Source of the DNA: Xanthomonas hortorum pv. cynarae | Lineage (GTDB): Bacteria > Pseudomonadota > Gammaproteobacteria > Xanthomonadales > Xanthomonadaceae | DNA: 64,000 nucleotides | Assembly: GCF_002939985.1 (NCBI RefSeq) | Contig: NZ_MDFM01000022.1 | Span: 1-64,000 of the forward strand | Direction of reading: 5' to 3' | Shown: positions 56,619 through 64,000 of the stretch, piece after piece | Numbering within the stretch: position 1 is the stretch's first letter | How the letters are laid out: each line of letters opens with the position of its first letter | The notes under the pieces: model-generated | Told to the model about the DNA's origin: nothing | The model's input: only the letters and a program-made list of their open reading frames with translations | Database searches by the model: none | Program-made: the position numbers and the translations under genes

Positions 56619-57750
56619 CCGGCAATACGCGGTAACGACGCGTGCGCCAGCGGATCGTGCGCACCACAGCTGCGTGCAGCAGATGCAGCGGCTGTAGAAC
56701 TTCGGCGCAAATCGACAGCAATGGCCGGTGACGAATCGCTCCGCTGACGCGCCGTTGCACCAGACACAGCAGCAAGGCCCGCAGCAGCAATGTGGTGAGC
56801 GCACAGGTCATTGCCAGCCAGCTTGGCTGCACGCAAACACACAGCAGCAAGCCCGTCAGCAACAGCGGTGGCAGCCCCTGCAGTACGAAAATTGCGCTGC
56901 GTACGCCCAACGTCTGACGGCGCAGCAGGATCAGTGCGAACAACATCCACCGATGCATCTGGCGTGCGTAACTGGCCAGATCCGGCATCGCAGTGCGCAT
57001 GGCTACCGGCGCGGTGGATTGGCACACTCGCCCACCGCGCTCACGCACCAGTGTTGCGAACGCCAGATCGTCGGTCAGCTGCTCCAGCAACGCGGCAAAA
57101 CCGCCCCAGGCGCGCAGTTGTTCGGTGCGGGCGGCATAGCACATGCCATTGATGGTCAGCGGCGCGGCAAATGGCAGCCAGCCCAGATAGGCGAGCGCCG
57201 CATTGTTGTTGACGAACTGCGACAACAGGCGGCCAGCCAGCGTTGCGCTGTCCTGATAATACGGCAGCGCAGTGACGACATCGGCGTGGGTCAGATCCTG
57301 CAACAACCGGGCAAGCGCACTGTTGCTCAGCTGCGCATCGTCGTCGAGGATCAGGCTGATCGGTGAGCGCACATGCGGCAGCGCGTAGTCGAGTTTCCAT
57401 GCTTTCGGATTGATGCCAGGTGGCGCCGGAGGCACCAGCACACGCTCGATGCGTCGCTGCGGATACAGCATCACCAATGCATCGGCAACCGTGTTTCCTG
57501 CACGATCCTCCGCATCCAGCAGCCAGATGAAGTGTGCCTCTGGCAGTGCCTGCAGGTTTGCCGCAAGCACCTGCTGCAGATGCGCGTCGCCGCCGAGGAT
57601 GGGCTGCAATATCGCCACCTCGGCCTGGGTCGCAGCGGCATCGCTCGATGGCCGCGCGCATGCATCGCGCACGACCCACAGTACCGCAGCCATCTTGACC
57701 ATCAGCACCGCCAGATAGGCCGCTGCCAACGCCAGTGCGGCTACGCCCAT
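56596..57750 (-). CDS. GT21-like glycosyltransferase (ceramide glucosyltransferase/HpnI type)
   Basis: 384-residue membrane enzyme; ATG at 57750 overlaps the SDR gene's stop by ten bases. N-terminal TM (VAALALAAAYLAVLMVKMAAVLWVV), GT-A domain with DDD at 136-138 (LILDDDAQL), acceptor Asp at 228-229 (LTDDLA) and QMHRW at 264-268 (the Q-x-x-R-W signature), then two or three C-terminal TM segments. This D, D, D, QxxRW pattern is that of family GT21. Likely transfers a sugar to a lipid at the cytoplasmic membrane. The lipid acceptor is unknown. Confidence 0.83.
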   Translation of the reverse strand: MGVAALALAAAYLAVLMVKMAAVLWVVRDACARPSSDAAATQAEVAILQPILGGDAHLQQVLAANLQALPEAHFIWLLDAEDRAGNTVADALVMLYPQRRIERVLVPPAPPGINPKAWKLDYALPHVRSPISLILDDDAQLSNSALARLLQDLTHADVVTALPYYQDSATLAGRLLSQFVNNNAALAYLGWLPFAAPLTINGMCYAARTEQLRAWGGFAALLEQLTDDLAFATLVRERGGRVCQSTAPVAMRTAMPDLASYARQMHRWMLFALILLRRQTLGVRSAIFVLQGLPPLLLTGLLLCVCVQPSWLAMTCALTTLLLRALLLCLVQRRVSGAIRHRPLLSICAEVLQPLHLLHAAVVRTIRWRTRRYRVLPDGRFRAD

Positions 57751-58700
57751 TGCGCTGCCTGCCAACGCACGAACGCCTCGACACCTTCGTCCAGACCAAC
57801 GCTGGGTGGCCCGAGATCGGCGAGCGTGCGTCGTGGATCGAAGGTCTTCGAATAGGCAAATGCGCCAACGCCGAAGCGGGTGATCGGCGGTTCGCCGCGC
57901 AGTCGCAGCAGGCGGTAGGCCGCCTCCACCACGCTGGCCATGCGCAACGCCGTAGCGATGCGCACCTCGCGCTGCGGCAACGGCAGCTGCAGACGCGTAA
58001 GCAGGTCCAGTAACAGCTGCTGCAGATCCACCGGCTGTGCGTTGGTGAGGTTGTAGGCCGGCTGCAACTGCGGCGCGGTGGCCGCGCGATAGAGGTAATC
58101 GCACAACGTATCGATATAGATCAGATCGCCGATCACCGGCTGCGTCTGGCCGACAAAACGCGGCAGCGCACCTTTGCGCGCCGCGGCGATCACGCGCGGG
58201 AACAGCACCGTATCTCCCGGCCCGAACACTGCGCGTGGGCGCACCACGGATTTCTCGCCTGGATAGTGCTCGAGCAAGGTTTCGCCCAGATATTTGGTCT
58301 GCGCGTAGGTATTGACGAACGCCGGCCCGATCGGGCTGTCCTCGGTGAGGTCGTATTGATGCGCCTCGCGATAGAACACCGAACTCGACGACACATACAG
58401 CAGACGCGGGCAACCGTTGCGCGTGCAGAACTCGATGACGTTCGCGGTAGCCTCTACGTTATGCAGCTGGAACTGCGCACGCGTGCCCCAAGGCGATGCC
58501 AGTGCCGCTGCATGAATCACCACATCCGGCTGCCATTGCAGCGAGAACGGCCGGCTCAGATCGATGCGATGGTAGTTGGGTAGATCGCTGGCGCGGCGAC
58601 CGATGCCGTGGATCTCCACACCCGGCTGGCCCTGGAAACGCCGCAGGAACGAACCACCGACAAAACCGGAAGCGCCGGTCACGAGAATGCGCAGGCTCAT
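57741..58700 (-). CDS. extended SDR, NAD(P)-dependent epimerase/3beta-HSD-like
   Basis: 319 residues from the ATG at 58700, overlapping the gumP stop by four bases. TGASGFVGGSFLRRF is the nucleotide motif and the catalytic Tyr/Lys are in NTYAQTKYLGE, with YVSSSSVFY upstream. The segment VVIHAAALASPWG is typical of extended SDRs such as 3beta-HSD/OleD and sugar epimerases. Both a beta-keto-lipid reductase and a nucleotide-sugar epimerase fit. The KAS III partner favours the former (inference). Confidence 0.85.
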   Translation of the reverse strand: MSLRILVTGASGFVGGSFLRRFQGQPGVEIHGIGRRASDLPNYHRIDLSRPFSLQWQPDVVIHAAALASPWGTRAQFQLHNVEATANVIEFCTRNGCPRLLYVSSSSVFYREAHQYDLTEDSPIGPAFVNTYAQTKYLGETLLEHYPGEKSVVRPRAVFGPGDTVLFPRVIAAARKGALPRFVGQTQPVIGDLIYIDTLCDYLYRAATAPQLQPAYNLTNAQPVDLQQLLLDLLTRLQLPLPQREVRIATALRMASVVEAAYRLLRLRGEPPITRFGVGAFAYSKTFDPRRTLADLGPPSVGLDEGVEAFVRWQAAQWA

Positions 58701-59545
58701 CGCCACTCCGGTTGATAACGATCAAGGCTGGGCTGGCAGTGCGAAGGCAGGATCGCCAACTCGGGATGCGCTTGCGACAGCCCGTGCAACTGATGCACGG
58801 TGCGTTGAAACGCTGCCCAATCGTGCATCAGTAAACGCGTGGGCCATGCAGGCCACTGCAGCGTTGCCCACGTCGCCGACGACCACACCGCGTCGGCACA
58901 CAGCAACACCTCGCGGTCGTGCTGATCGCGCAACCACAGGCCCATCTGCCCAGGCACGTGTCCGGGCAGCGGCATCGCCAGCACGCTGCCGTCTTCGAAC
59001 AGATCGTAGGCCTCACCCAAGCCTTGCCAGGCACCGGTCAGCGCGCGCACTGGCGCTTGTTCGGCGAACTGCAGCCGTCGATCGAAATCGGTCGGCAGCA
59101 GCTGCGGCAACAAGGCACGCCGCAGGCCGCCAATGCGCGAACAACTGCGCAGCTGTTGATAATCCGCACGCAAGCAGATGAAGCGCGCATTCGGCAGGTC
59201 GCGCAGACCACCCACATGGTCGGCATGGAAGTGCGAAATCAGGCACCAGGCAATCTCCTCCAGCTGCACGCCGCGACGCGCCAACTGTGCGCCCAGCGTT
59301 TCGTGCGCGGGCAAGCTCACCGGCGTGGTCAAGCGGTACAGGCGCTCGGGCCATGGATCGGTGGCGCGAAAGAAATGCGCGGCATAGCCGGTGTCGTACA
59401 GCAGCGCCCCACGCTGCGGATGCCGAATCAGCACGCTCAATGCCGGGAACTCCACCGCATGCCAGTGCCCGTCCGCACGCACCATGCGCTCGCAATGGCG
59501 GCAATGGCCGATGCGCAGCAACTCCAGCGACACGCGCGGCGGCAT
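58697..59545 (-). CDS. gumP: GumP, metallo-beta-lactamase-fold hydrolase
   Basis: 282 residues from the ATG at 59545. The MBL metal motif is LISHFHADHVGG, with further ligands in LPGHVPGQMGLW, LLCADAVW and LPSHCQP. Lactonase/glyoxalase-like subgroup. The name follows the X. campestris gum downstream order gumN-gumO-gumP. It is not needed for xanthan assembly in published models. It lies 35 bases after gumO and overlaps the SDR gene. Confidence 0.88.
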   Translation of the reverse strand: MPPRVSLELLRIGHCRHCERMVRADGHWHAVEFPALSVLIRHPQRGALLYDTGYAAHFFRATDPWPERLYRLTTPVSLPAHETLGAQLARRGVQLEEIAWCLISHFHADHVGGLRDLPNARFICLRADYQQLRSCSRIGGLRRALLPQLLPTDFDRRLQFAEQAPVRALTGAWQGLGEAYDLFEDGSVLAMPLPGHVPGQMGLWLRDQHDREVLLCADAVWSSATWATLQWPAWPTRLLMHDWAAFQRTVHQLHGLSQAHPELAILPSHCQPSLDRYQPEWR

Positions 59546-59580
59546 CAGGACACGACCTGTTCGGGAAGTGAGTACACGCC

Positions 59581-60612
59581 CTAGTACCGCAGCACCATGC
59601 CGCCGATCGCCAACCCGGCGCCGGTGCCGAGCAGTGCGAACAGATCGCCCCGCTGCAAACGCTGCTCGATCCGCGCGTGATGCAAGGCGTGCGGCAACGA
59701 TGCGGCGACCTGATTGCCGGTGGCATGCAGGATACGAATCACCTGATCTGCGCGCAGCCCCAAGGCCTGCACCACATGATCCAGACCGCCGCCGGAGGCC
59801 TGATGCGGCACAAAGCAGCGCAAGGCGTCTGTGGTGGTGCCGGCCTCGCGCAGCAATTGCTCCCAGAAGGCAGGCAGGTAGCGCGCCGCGAAGCGATAGG
59901 CACCGCGCCCATCCATGCTGAAGGTGCGCAAGGCATCGGGCGCACTTTCTTCGCCACGCGGATAGCGCGTGCCGCCGCCGCGAATGCGGCACAGCTCCGC
60001 GCCATCGCCATAACTGCACAGGCGGCTGGACAGCAATGCCGAGCCGTCTTCCGCAGCGCTGCGTCCCACGATCACTGCAGCCGCACCATCGCCGAACAAC
60101 CCGGCCGTAGCCGGCGCCGATGCATCCAGCCCGCCCGATGCGACCTCGCTGGAGACGATCAACACGCGCTGGTAGCGCCCGAGCGCCAGCGCATTGGCGG
60201 CCATGTCCAATGCAACCAGAAAACTCAGACAGGTCGCGTTGACGTCGAACGCGGGAATACCCGAATCGCCCAGGCCAAGCGCGCGCTGGATCAATACCGC
60301 CTGGCAGGGAATCGGCTGCTCCATGACGCTGCAGGCCGAGATCAGGCAATCGATGTGGCCGGACTCGATGCCGGCGCTGGCCAGCGCCTGGGTCGCGGCG
60401 GCGGCGCCCATCGACGATGCGGTCTCGCCCTCGCCCACGTAATGGCGCGTTGCCACGCCAGAGCGCGCGAACGTAGTGCCCGCCGGCAACTGCCAGCGCG
60501 CGTCCAATTGTTGCGAGGTCACCTCCGTCGCGGGGACATGGCGCCCGGTGCCCAGAATGCGCAGCGGCAATGCGTTCAACGCGGAGGTCTCATTGGACAA
60601 GGCGCGCAGCAT
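59581..60612 (-). CDS. gumO: GumO, beta-ketoacyl-ACP synthase III-like
   Basis: 343 residues from ATG 60612 (60657 is possible). Thiolase fold with the KAS III triad: C128 (FDVNATCLSFL), H270 (FVPHQASGGGLDHV) and N300 (HATGNQVAAS). GDGAAAVIVG is conserved. It condenses acyl thioesters, either as a FabH-like initiator or an OleA-like head-to-head condenser; sequence by eye does not decide. First gene of a compact six-gene run with gumP, an SDR and two glycosyltransferases. Confidence 0.88.
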   Translation of the reverse strand: MLRALSNETSALNALPLRILGTGRHVPATEVTSQQLDARWQLPAGTTFARSGVATRHYVGEGETASSMGAAAATQALASAGIESGHIDCLISACSVMEQPIPCQAVLIQRALGLGDSGIPAFDVNATCLSFLVALDMAANALALGRYQRVLIVSSEVASGGLDASAPATAGLFGDGAAAVIVGRSAAEDGSALLSSRLCSYGDGAELCRIRGGGTRYPRGEESAPDALRTFSMDGRGAYRFAARYLPAFWEQLLREAGTTTDALRCFVPHQASGGGLDHVVQALGLRADQVIRILHATGNQVAASLPHALHHARIEQRLQRGDLFALLGTGAGLAIGGMVLRY

Positions 60613-60741
60613 AACGTGGCTGGCGTTGGCCGACTCGATTGATCGCACGCTGCGCATCGCCTGTAGACGAAGAAGGCCATGGCGCGGCCGATCAATCCCC
60701 TGGAGCGGCCATCCAAGCCGCTCTGGACTCCGGCCAACACA

Positions 60742-61764
60742 TCAAGGCGCTTCCACCGCATACCCCATCGCCTGCAGCCTTACGAGATATCCATCCCGCG
60801 CCGTCAGCCGGCTGATCGGCAGCACCGCGAAGGTGCTGCGATTGCGTTGCAACGCAGTGGTGGCGATGCTCAGCCAGTGCTCGCGCATGCGGCGTTCGAG
60901 ATCGTCGATACCACGCGCCCTGGCCGCACCGGAGCTGGCCATCGCGCTCATGCAGGCGGCCTGCGGATCTTCGCGCGGCAGTTGGCGCAGCGCTTCGATA
61001 TCGCCCACCGACCATGCGTTGGCGCGCTCGACCATCGTGGGCAGATCGCGCTCCACTGTTGCCAGAATGCTGCGAAAGCACGCGGTATCGTCCATGCCGC
61101 CGGCACGGAAATCCTTGATGGCCTGGCGCGGGTCCTTGATCTTGTAGTCCAGCGCTGTGGGGGTTGGCTTGATACCTGCGCGCTTGGCGGCACGCTCCAC
61201 CACCGACCAGATCACCGGCGAACGGGCCAGGCCGGAGCGCTTGATCGCGGCCTGATACAACTCACCGGCGGCCAGCATCGGGCGCTTGCGCTCCACGCCC
61301 CGATCGCCACCGATATAGCGTGCCTTGGCCAGGCTCCAGCGGGCATACAGATCGGCCGGCAACACCTCGCGTAGTTCGCGGCCGTCTTCGTTCTTCATCG
61401 CCTTCATCGCGGACGGCAACAAGGTCAACTTGCCAAAAAATCCCATGTCCGCATCGATCTGCACGGTCGGCGCCATCAGGACCTGCTGGGACTGCCCGAT
61501 GATCGTTTCCACCTCGGTCGACTGCCACTGCAGCCGCTTCGGCAATGGCGACAAGGTGCCCAGGATCCACAACACATGGTCGCCCCTGCTGACCTTCCAC
61601 AAGCCCGGGCCGGGTTGCACGCCGCGCACCACCATCGCTTCCAGATCGACCACCGCCGGTGGCGATGGCGCAGCCACTTTCGGCGTGGTGCTGTCACTGG
61701 CCGCCGCCAGCAGCGACACCAGCATCAATCCGACTCCCCACACCGCCCCCTTGCATCGCATCAC
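60742..61764 (-). CDS. gumN: GumN, TraB/GumN-family protein
   Basis: 340 residues with a signal peptide (WGVGLMLVSLLAAA). TraB/GumN domain: LWKVSRGDHVLWILGTLSPLP at the site of the usual GTxH motif, where His is replaced (GTLS). The central helical part includes MLAAGELYQAAIKRSGL and the C-terminal LERRMREHWLSIA. Long known as the gene after gumM in Xanthomonas; its biochemical role is unresolved. It is 129 bases upstream of gumO. Confidence 0.88.
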   Translation of the reverse strand: MMRCKGAVWGVGLMLVSLLAAASDSTTPKVAAPSPPAVVDLEAMVVRGVQPGPGLWKVSRGDHVLWILGTLSPLPKRLQWQSTEVETIIGQSQQVLMAPTVQIDADMGFFGKLTLLPSAMKAMKNEDGRELREVLPADLYARWSLAKARYIGGDRGVERKRPMLAAGELYQAAIKRSGLARSPVIWSVVERAAKRAGIKPTPTALDYKIKDPRQAIKDFRAGGMDDTACFRSILATVERDLPTMVERANAWSVGDIEALRQLPREDPQAACMSAMASSGAARARGIDDLERRMREHWLSIATTALQRNRSTFAVLPISRLTARDGYLVRLQAMGYAVEAP

Positions 61765-61853
61765 ATGTCGCCCCTGTGTGAGACGCGGACATTACGCCAA
61801 GCCCGCCACCGCCGCGTTAGGGAAGCAATCGGCATGGCAGGCCCAACCGTGGC

Positions 61854-62321
61854 TCAGCGCGGGACCAAGGCTGCCAACTGCGCGGCCAGCGGCGAAGCAT
61901 CGTCGAGCAGCGCGAATCCTTCCCACACGAACCCGGGCGAGACCGTGCAACCCACCAGGGTGAAATCGCCAAGCGAGCGTGCTGCCTGCCAACAGCCGGC
62001 CGGCACCACGTGCATCGGCGCACCGCGCTCGGCCGCATCCAGGATCAGGCGTCGCAACTGCCCGCTGGCTTCATCGTAAATCAGCAGCTCCAGCGCATCG
62101 CCTTGCTGCCAATGCCAGCTTTCCTCGGCGTCCACGCGGTGCCAGGCGCTGCATTCGCCGGCACTAAGCAGAAAGCGGATCGCGGTCAGCGCCGGGCGTG
62201 TCTGTCCGCCATCGGTCACCTCACGCGCAGAGGCATACACACGGCGAAAATGCCCGCCTTCCGGATGCGGGGCGAGGTCGAGCGAGCGAATCAGGTCAGC
62301 GGCAGTTGGATGCATGCGCAC
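61854..62321 (-). CDS. DUF985 cupin-fold protein
   Basis: 155 residues, full-length Cupin_5/DUF985: LIRSLDLAPHPEGGHFRRVY at the N-terminus, metal-site-like WHRVDAEESWHWQQGDALELL and VVPAGCWQAARSLGDFTLVGCTVSPGF. A small-molecule or sugar-binding cupin of unknown function. It sits between gumM and gumN on the same strand. Confidence 0.92.
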   Translation of the reverse strand: MRMHPTAADLIRSLDLAPHPEGGHFRRVYASAREVTDGGQTRPALTAIRFLLSAGECSAWHRVDAEESWHWQQGDALELLIYDEASGQLRRLILDAAERGAPMHVVPAGCWQAARSLGDFTLVGCTVSPGFVWEGFALLDDASPLAAQLAALVPR

Positions 62322-62349
62322 ATGCTAGGGCAGCGCGCGCTGCCGTGCA

Positions 62350-63144
62350 TCACGGCAGATGCTTGCCCGCGCGCAGACAGGTTCGGAAGAACACCAGCAG
62401 ATCCCAGCTATAGCGCTTGAGCAGACGGCGCGGCTCGTGGAGCAGCCGATACATCCATTCCATATGCAGACGCTGCACCCACTCGGGCGCACGCTTGGCG
62501 GTGCCGGACAGAAAATCCAGCAGCGCGCCGACACCAAACACCAGCGGCACCGTCAGCGCCTGGCTGTGATCGAGGATCCAGCGCTCCTGCAAGGGGTTGC
62601 CGAAGGCCACCAGCAGCACATCGGCACCGGAGCGATTGATACGCTCGGCCAGACCCTCGCCTGCGGCGGCAAATTCGCCGTAGCCATCGCACATGCCAAC
62701 CACCTGCTGACCCAACGTACCGGTCAGCGTCGCTGCCGCCGTCTTGCCCACGCCGGGGCGCCCGCCCAGCAGGAAGAACTTGAGCGGATGCGCAGCGTGG
62801 CGGCACAGATACGGAATCAGATCGGTGCCATTGAGATTGCCGGCAAAGCGGCGGCCATGGATCAGCCGCGCGGCCAGATCCATGCCGATCCCGTCATTGA
62901 CGATGCGCACGCTGGGCTCGCGCATCCGCATGCGCAACGCCTGGCATTGCACGATGAAATTGGTGTTGGCAAAGAACACCCGACGCCGTTGCTGCGCCGC
63001 CAGCGCATGGAACAACTCCAGCGCAAAGGCCTCTTGCGTCGTGGACAACACCGGAAACCCGCCAAGCGGAATCACCACGCCTTGGGGTGGCGCGCCATTG
63101 GCGGCAGTCGTCGTTTCGGTTTCCACGCGCTGGCCCTGCATCAT
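62350..63144 (-). CDS. gumM: GumM, WecG/TagA family glycosyltransferase of xanthan synthesis
   Basis: 264 residues, GT26. It adds the first? backbone glucose in lipid-linked form (second glucose of the xanthan repeat unit, beta-1,4 to Glc-PP-lipid). Motifs: RVFFANTNFIVQCQALRM, IVNDGIGMDLAARL, FLLGGRPGVGKTAAATL and VAFGNPLQERWILDH. The start at 63144 (ATGATG) lies four bases after the gumL stop, indicating translational coupling. Confidence 0.96.
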   Translation of the reverse strand: MMQGQRVETETTTAANGAPPQGVVIPLGGFPVLSTTQEAFALELFHALAAQQRRRVFFANTNFIVQCQALRMRMREPSVRIVNDGIGMDLAARLIHGRRFAGNLNGTDLIPYLCRHAAHPLKFFLLGGRPGVGKTAAATLTGTLGQQVVGMCDGYGEFAAAGEGLAERINRSGADVLLVAFGNPLQERWILDHSQALTVPLVFGVGALLDFLSGTAKRAPEWVQRLHMEWMYRLLHEPRRLLKRYSWDLLVFFRTCLRAGKHLP

Positions 63145-63148
63145 CGAA

Positions 63149-63943
63149 TCACCAAAGGTCGTAAGGGAATGCGGCCAGCAATCCGGCCTGCAAACTTGCC
63201 AGGTCGAACTCGCCGTTGCCGCCCAGATCCAGGCACTCTTCCACGCTGTTGCCCGAATGCCACTGCGTGCGTCCGGTGCCGTTGTAGTAGTCGTCGTACT
63301 TGAAGCGGTCTTCGCCGTTGCCCCAGTCCAGATACACCGCCGGGATCCCGTACGCCTCGGCCAGAATCAGCCCGTGCAGCGAGCTGCTGATCACCAACTC
63401 GGCGCCCAGCAATGCGCTCATGAAGGTCGCAGGCTTGACGTTGGGAAACACCAGATGGTCGGCATACGCGCTGTATTTTTCGACCGGCTCGTTGAAGTGC
63501 GGAACGATGGCGAACGGACGCTTGTTTACCGCGCCAAGCGCATCGGCGGGAAAGAACATCGGCGTCAGAAGACCAGGGTCGCCATAGACCTCGGGCACCG
63601 CGATGCCGCGCTCCATCAAGAATTTGCGCGTCTTCGGCCCACGCACTGCACGCACATCGAGCGTACTGAAGGTGTTGCGTTCGGCCGGAATCTTGCCGTT
63701 GATGCCACTGCCCCAGACGGTGTCGCCATCTTTGGCGAAGTGCAGCACCGAGCCGATCGCGATCAATTTCTTGCTGAGATCGCGCTTTTCAATCAGCGTT
63801 TTGTCCTGCAAGGACAGCACGCAGGAGACGATCACCTTGGACAGGTGATCCCCCATGTTGACGCCAGCGTTTTTCGGCTGCCACCAGAACAATGCACGAC
63901 GTTCGGCATGTTCTATCCACTTCTGCAGTAAAGCGTTGGCCAT
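63149..63943 (-). CDS. gumL: GumL, ketal pyruvate transferase of xanthan
   Basis: 264 residues, polysaccharide pyruvyl transferase family. It adds the pyruvate ketal to the terminal mannose of the xanthan side chain. Motifs: NAGVNMGDHLSKVIVS, AIGSVLHFAKDGDTVWGSGI, RAVRGPKTRKFL, YGDPGLLTPMFFP and VISSSLHGLILAEAYGIPAV. A strong AAAGGAGAT ribosome site stands at about 63952-63960 before the ATG at 63943. The rest of the gum operon (gumK upstream) lies beyond the right edge. Confidence 0.97.
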   Translation of the reverse strand: MANALLQKWIEHAERRALFWWQPKNAGVNMGDHLSKVIVSCVLSLQDKTLIEKRDLSKKLIAIGSVLHFAKDGDTVWGSGINGKIPAERNTFSTLDVRAVRGPKTRKFLMERGIAVPEVYGDPGLLTPMFFPADALGAVNKRPFAIVPHFNEPVEKYSAYADHLVFPNVKPATFMSALLGAELVISSSLHGLILAEAYGIPAVYLDWGNGEDRFKYDDYYNGTGRTQWHSGNSVEECLDLGGNGEFDLASLQAGLLAAFPYDLW

Positions 63944-64000
63944 CGTGAGGGATCTCCTTTAAAAAACGAATGAGCACGCCGCATCAATGCGAGAGCGCAG

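Noticed and set aside
59581..60612. Housekeeping fabH
   Set aside because: Not with fatty-acid synthesis genes, and placement after gumN identifies gumO.

Overview
The window is high-GC, gene-dense chromosomal DNA of a plant-associated Xanthomonas (Gammaproteobacteria, Lysobacterales). The diagnosis rests on gumL-gumM followed by gumN, gumO and gumP at the right end (xanthan locus), a Xanthomonas-type dxs, ftsY with a long Ala/Pro/Thr-rich N-terminus, TonB-dependent receptors next to glycoside hydrolases, GTAG-type REP palindromes, and a LOV-domain hybrid histidine kinase like that of X. citri. I cannot fix the species.

Region 1 (0.1-16.8 kb, all minus strand) is a carbohydrate-utilisation locus. 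It has a GH127/GH146-type beta-L-arabinofuranosidase, a TonB-dependent receptor, a GH43 enzyme, a very large GH121-like beta-L-arabinobiosidase and a Tat-exported hydrolase of unrecognised family. The set matches the enzymes known from X. euvesicatoria (XeHypBA1, XeHypBA2, XeHypAA) that remove L-arabinofuranosyl chains from hydroxyproline in plant cell-wall glycoproteins. A second receptor is reduced to its C-terminal barrel, one small gene is degenerate, and the large GH121-like gene has a probable frameshift in its signal peptide.

Region 2 (17-21 kb) holds an S53 acid protease preceded by 13 exact copies of a 7-bp repeat, a DUF5694 protein, two copies of a structured intergenic repeat and a tiny flagellar-rod-like protein.

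Region 3 (21.4-39.3 kb) is a long minus-strand run of tightly overlapping genes headed by a divergent AraC-type regulator. It contains 4-hydroxyproline 2-epimerase, a three-subunit D-hydroxyproline dehydrogenase, pyrroline-4-hydroxy-2-carboxylate deaminase and alpha-ketoglutarate semialdehyde dehydrogenase, a complete route from trans-4-hydroxy-L-proline to 2-oxoglutarate. It continues into an M24 proline peptidase, two DUF885 peptidases, an APC permease, an S9 dipeptidyl peptidase and a GH35-like enzyme. With regions 1 and 2 this reads as a system for deglycosylating, proteolysing, importing and oxidising hydroxyproline-rich glycoproteins (extensins).

Region 4 (39.5-54.8 kb) is mostly housekeeping: ftsY, mutY, yggX, an SMR transporter, a methyltransferase, tRNA-Phe(GAA), a lipocalin, an acyl-CoA dehydrogenase, an HNH protein and dxs. 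Repeat-rich gaps lie between them, together with a LOV histidine-kinase gene broken by both a stop codon and a frameshift.

Region 5 (54.8-63.9 kb, minus strand) runs from gumL and gumM through a DUF985 cupin and gumN into a compact six-gene overlapping set: gumO (KAS III-like), gumP (metallo-beta-lactamase fold), an extended SDR, a GT21-like glycosyltransferase, a small unrecognised protein and a GT1-like glycosyltransferase. The enzyme mix suggests an unassigned glycolipid or acyl-glycoside pathway next to, but distinct from, xanthan synthesis.
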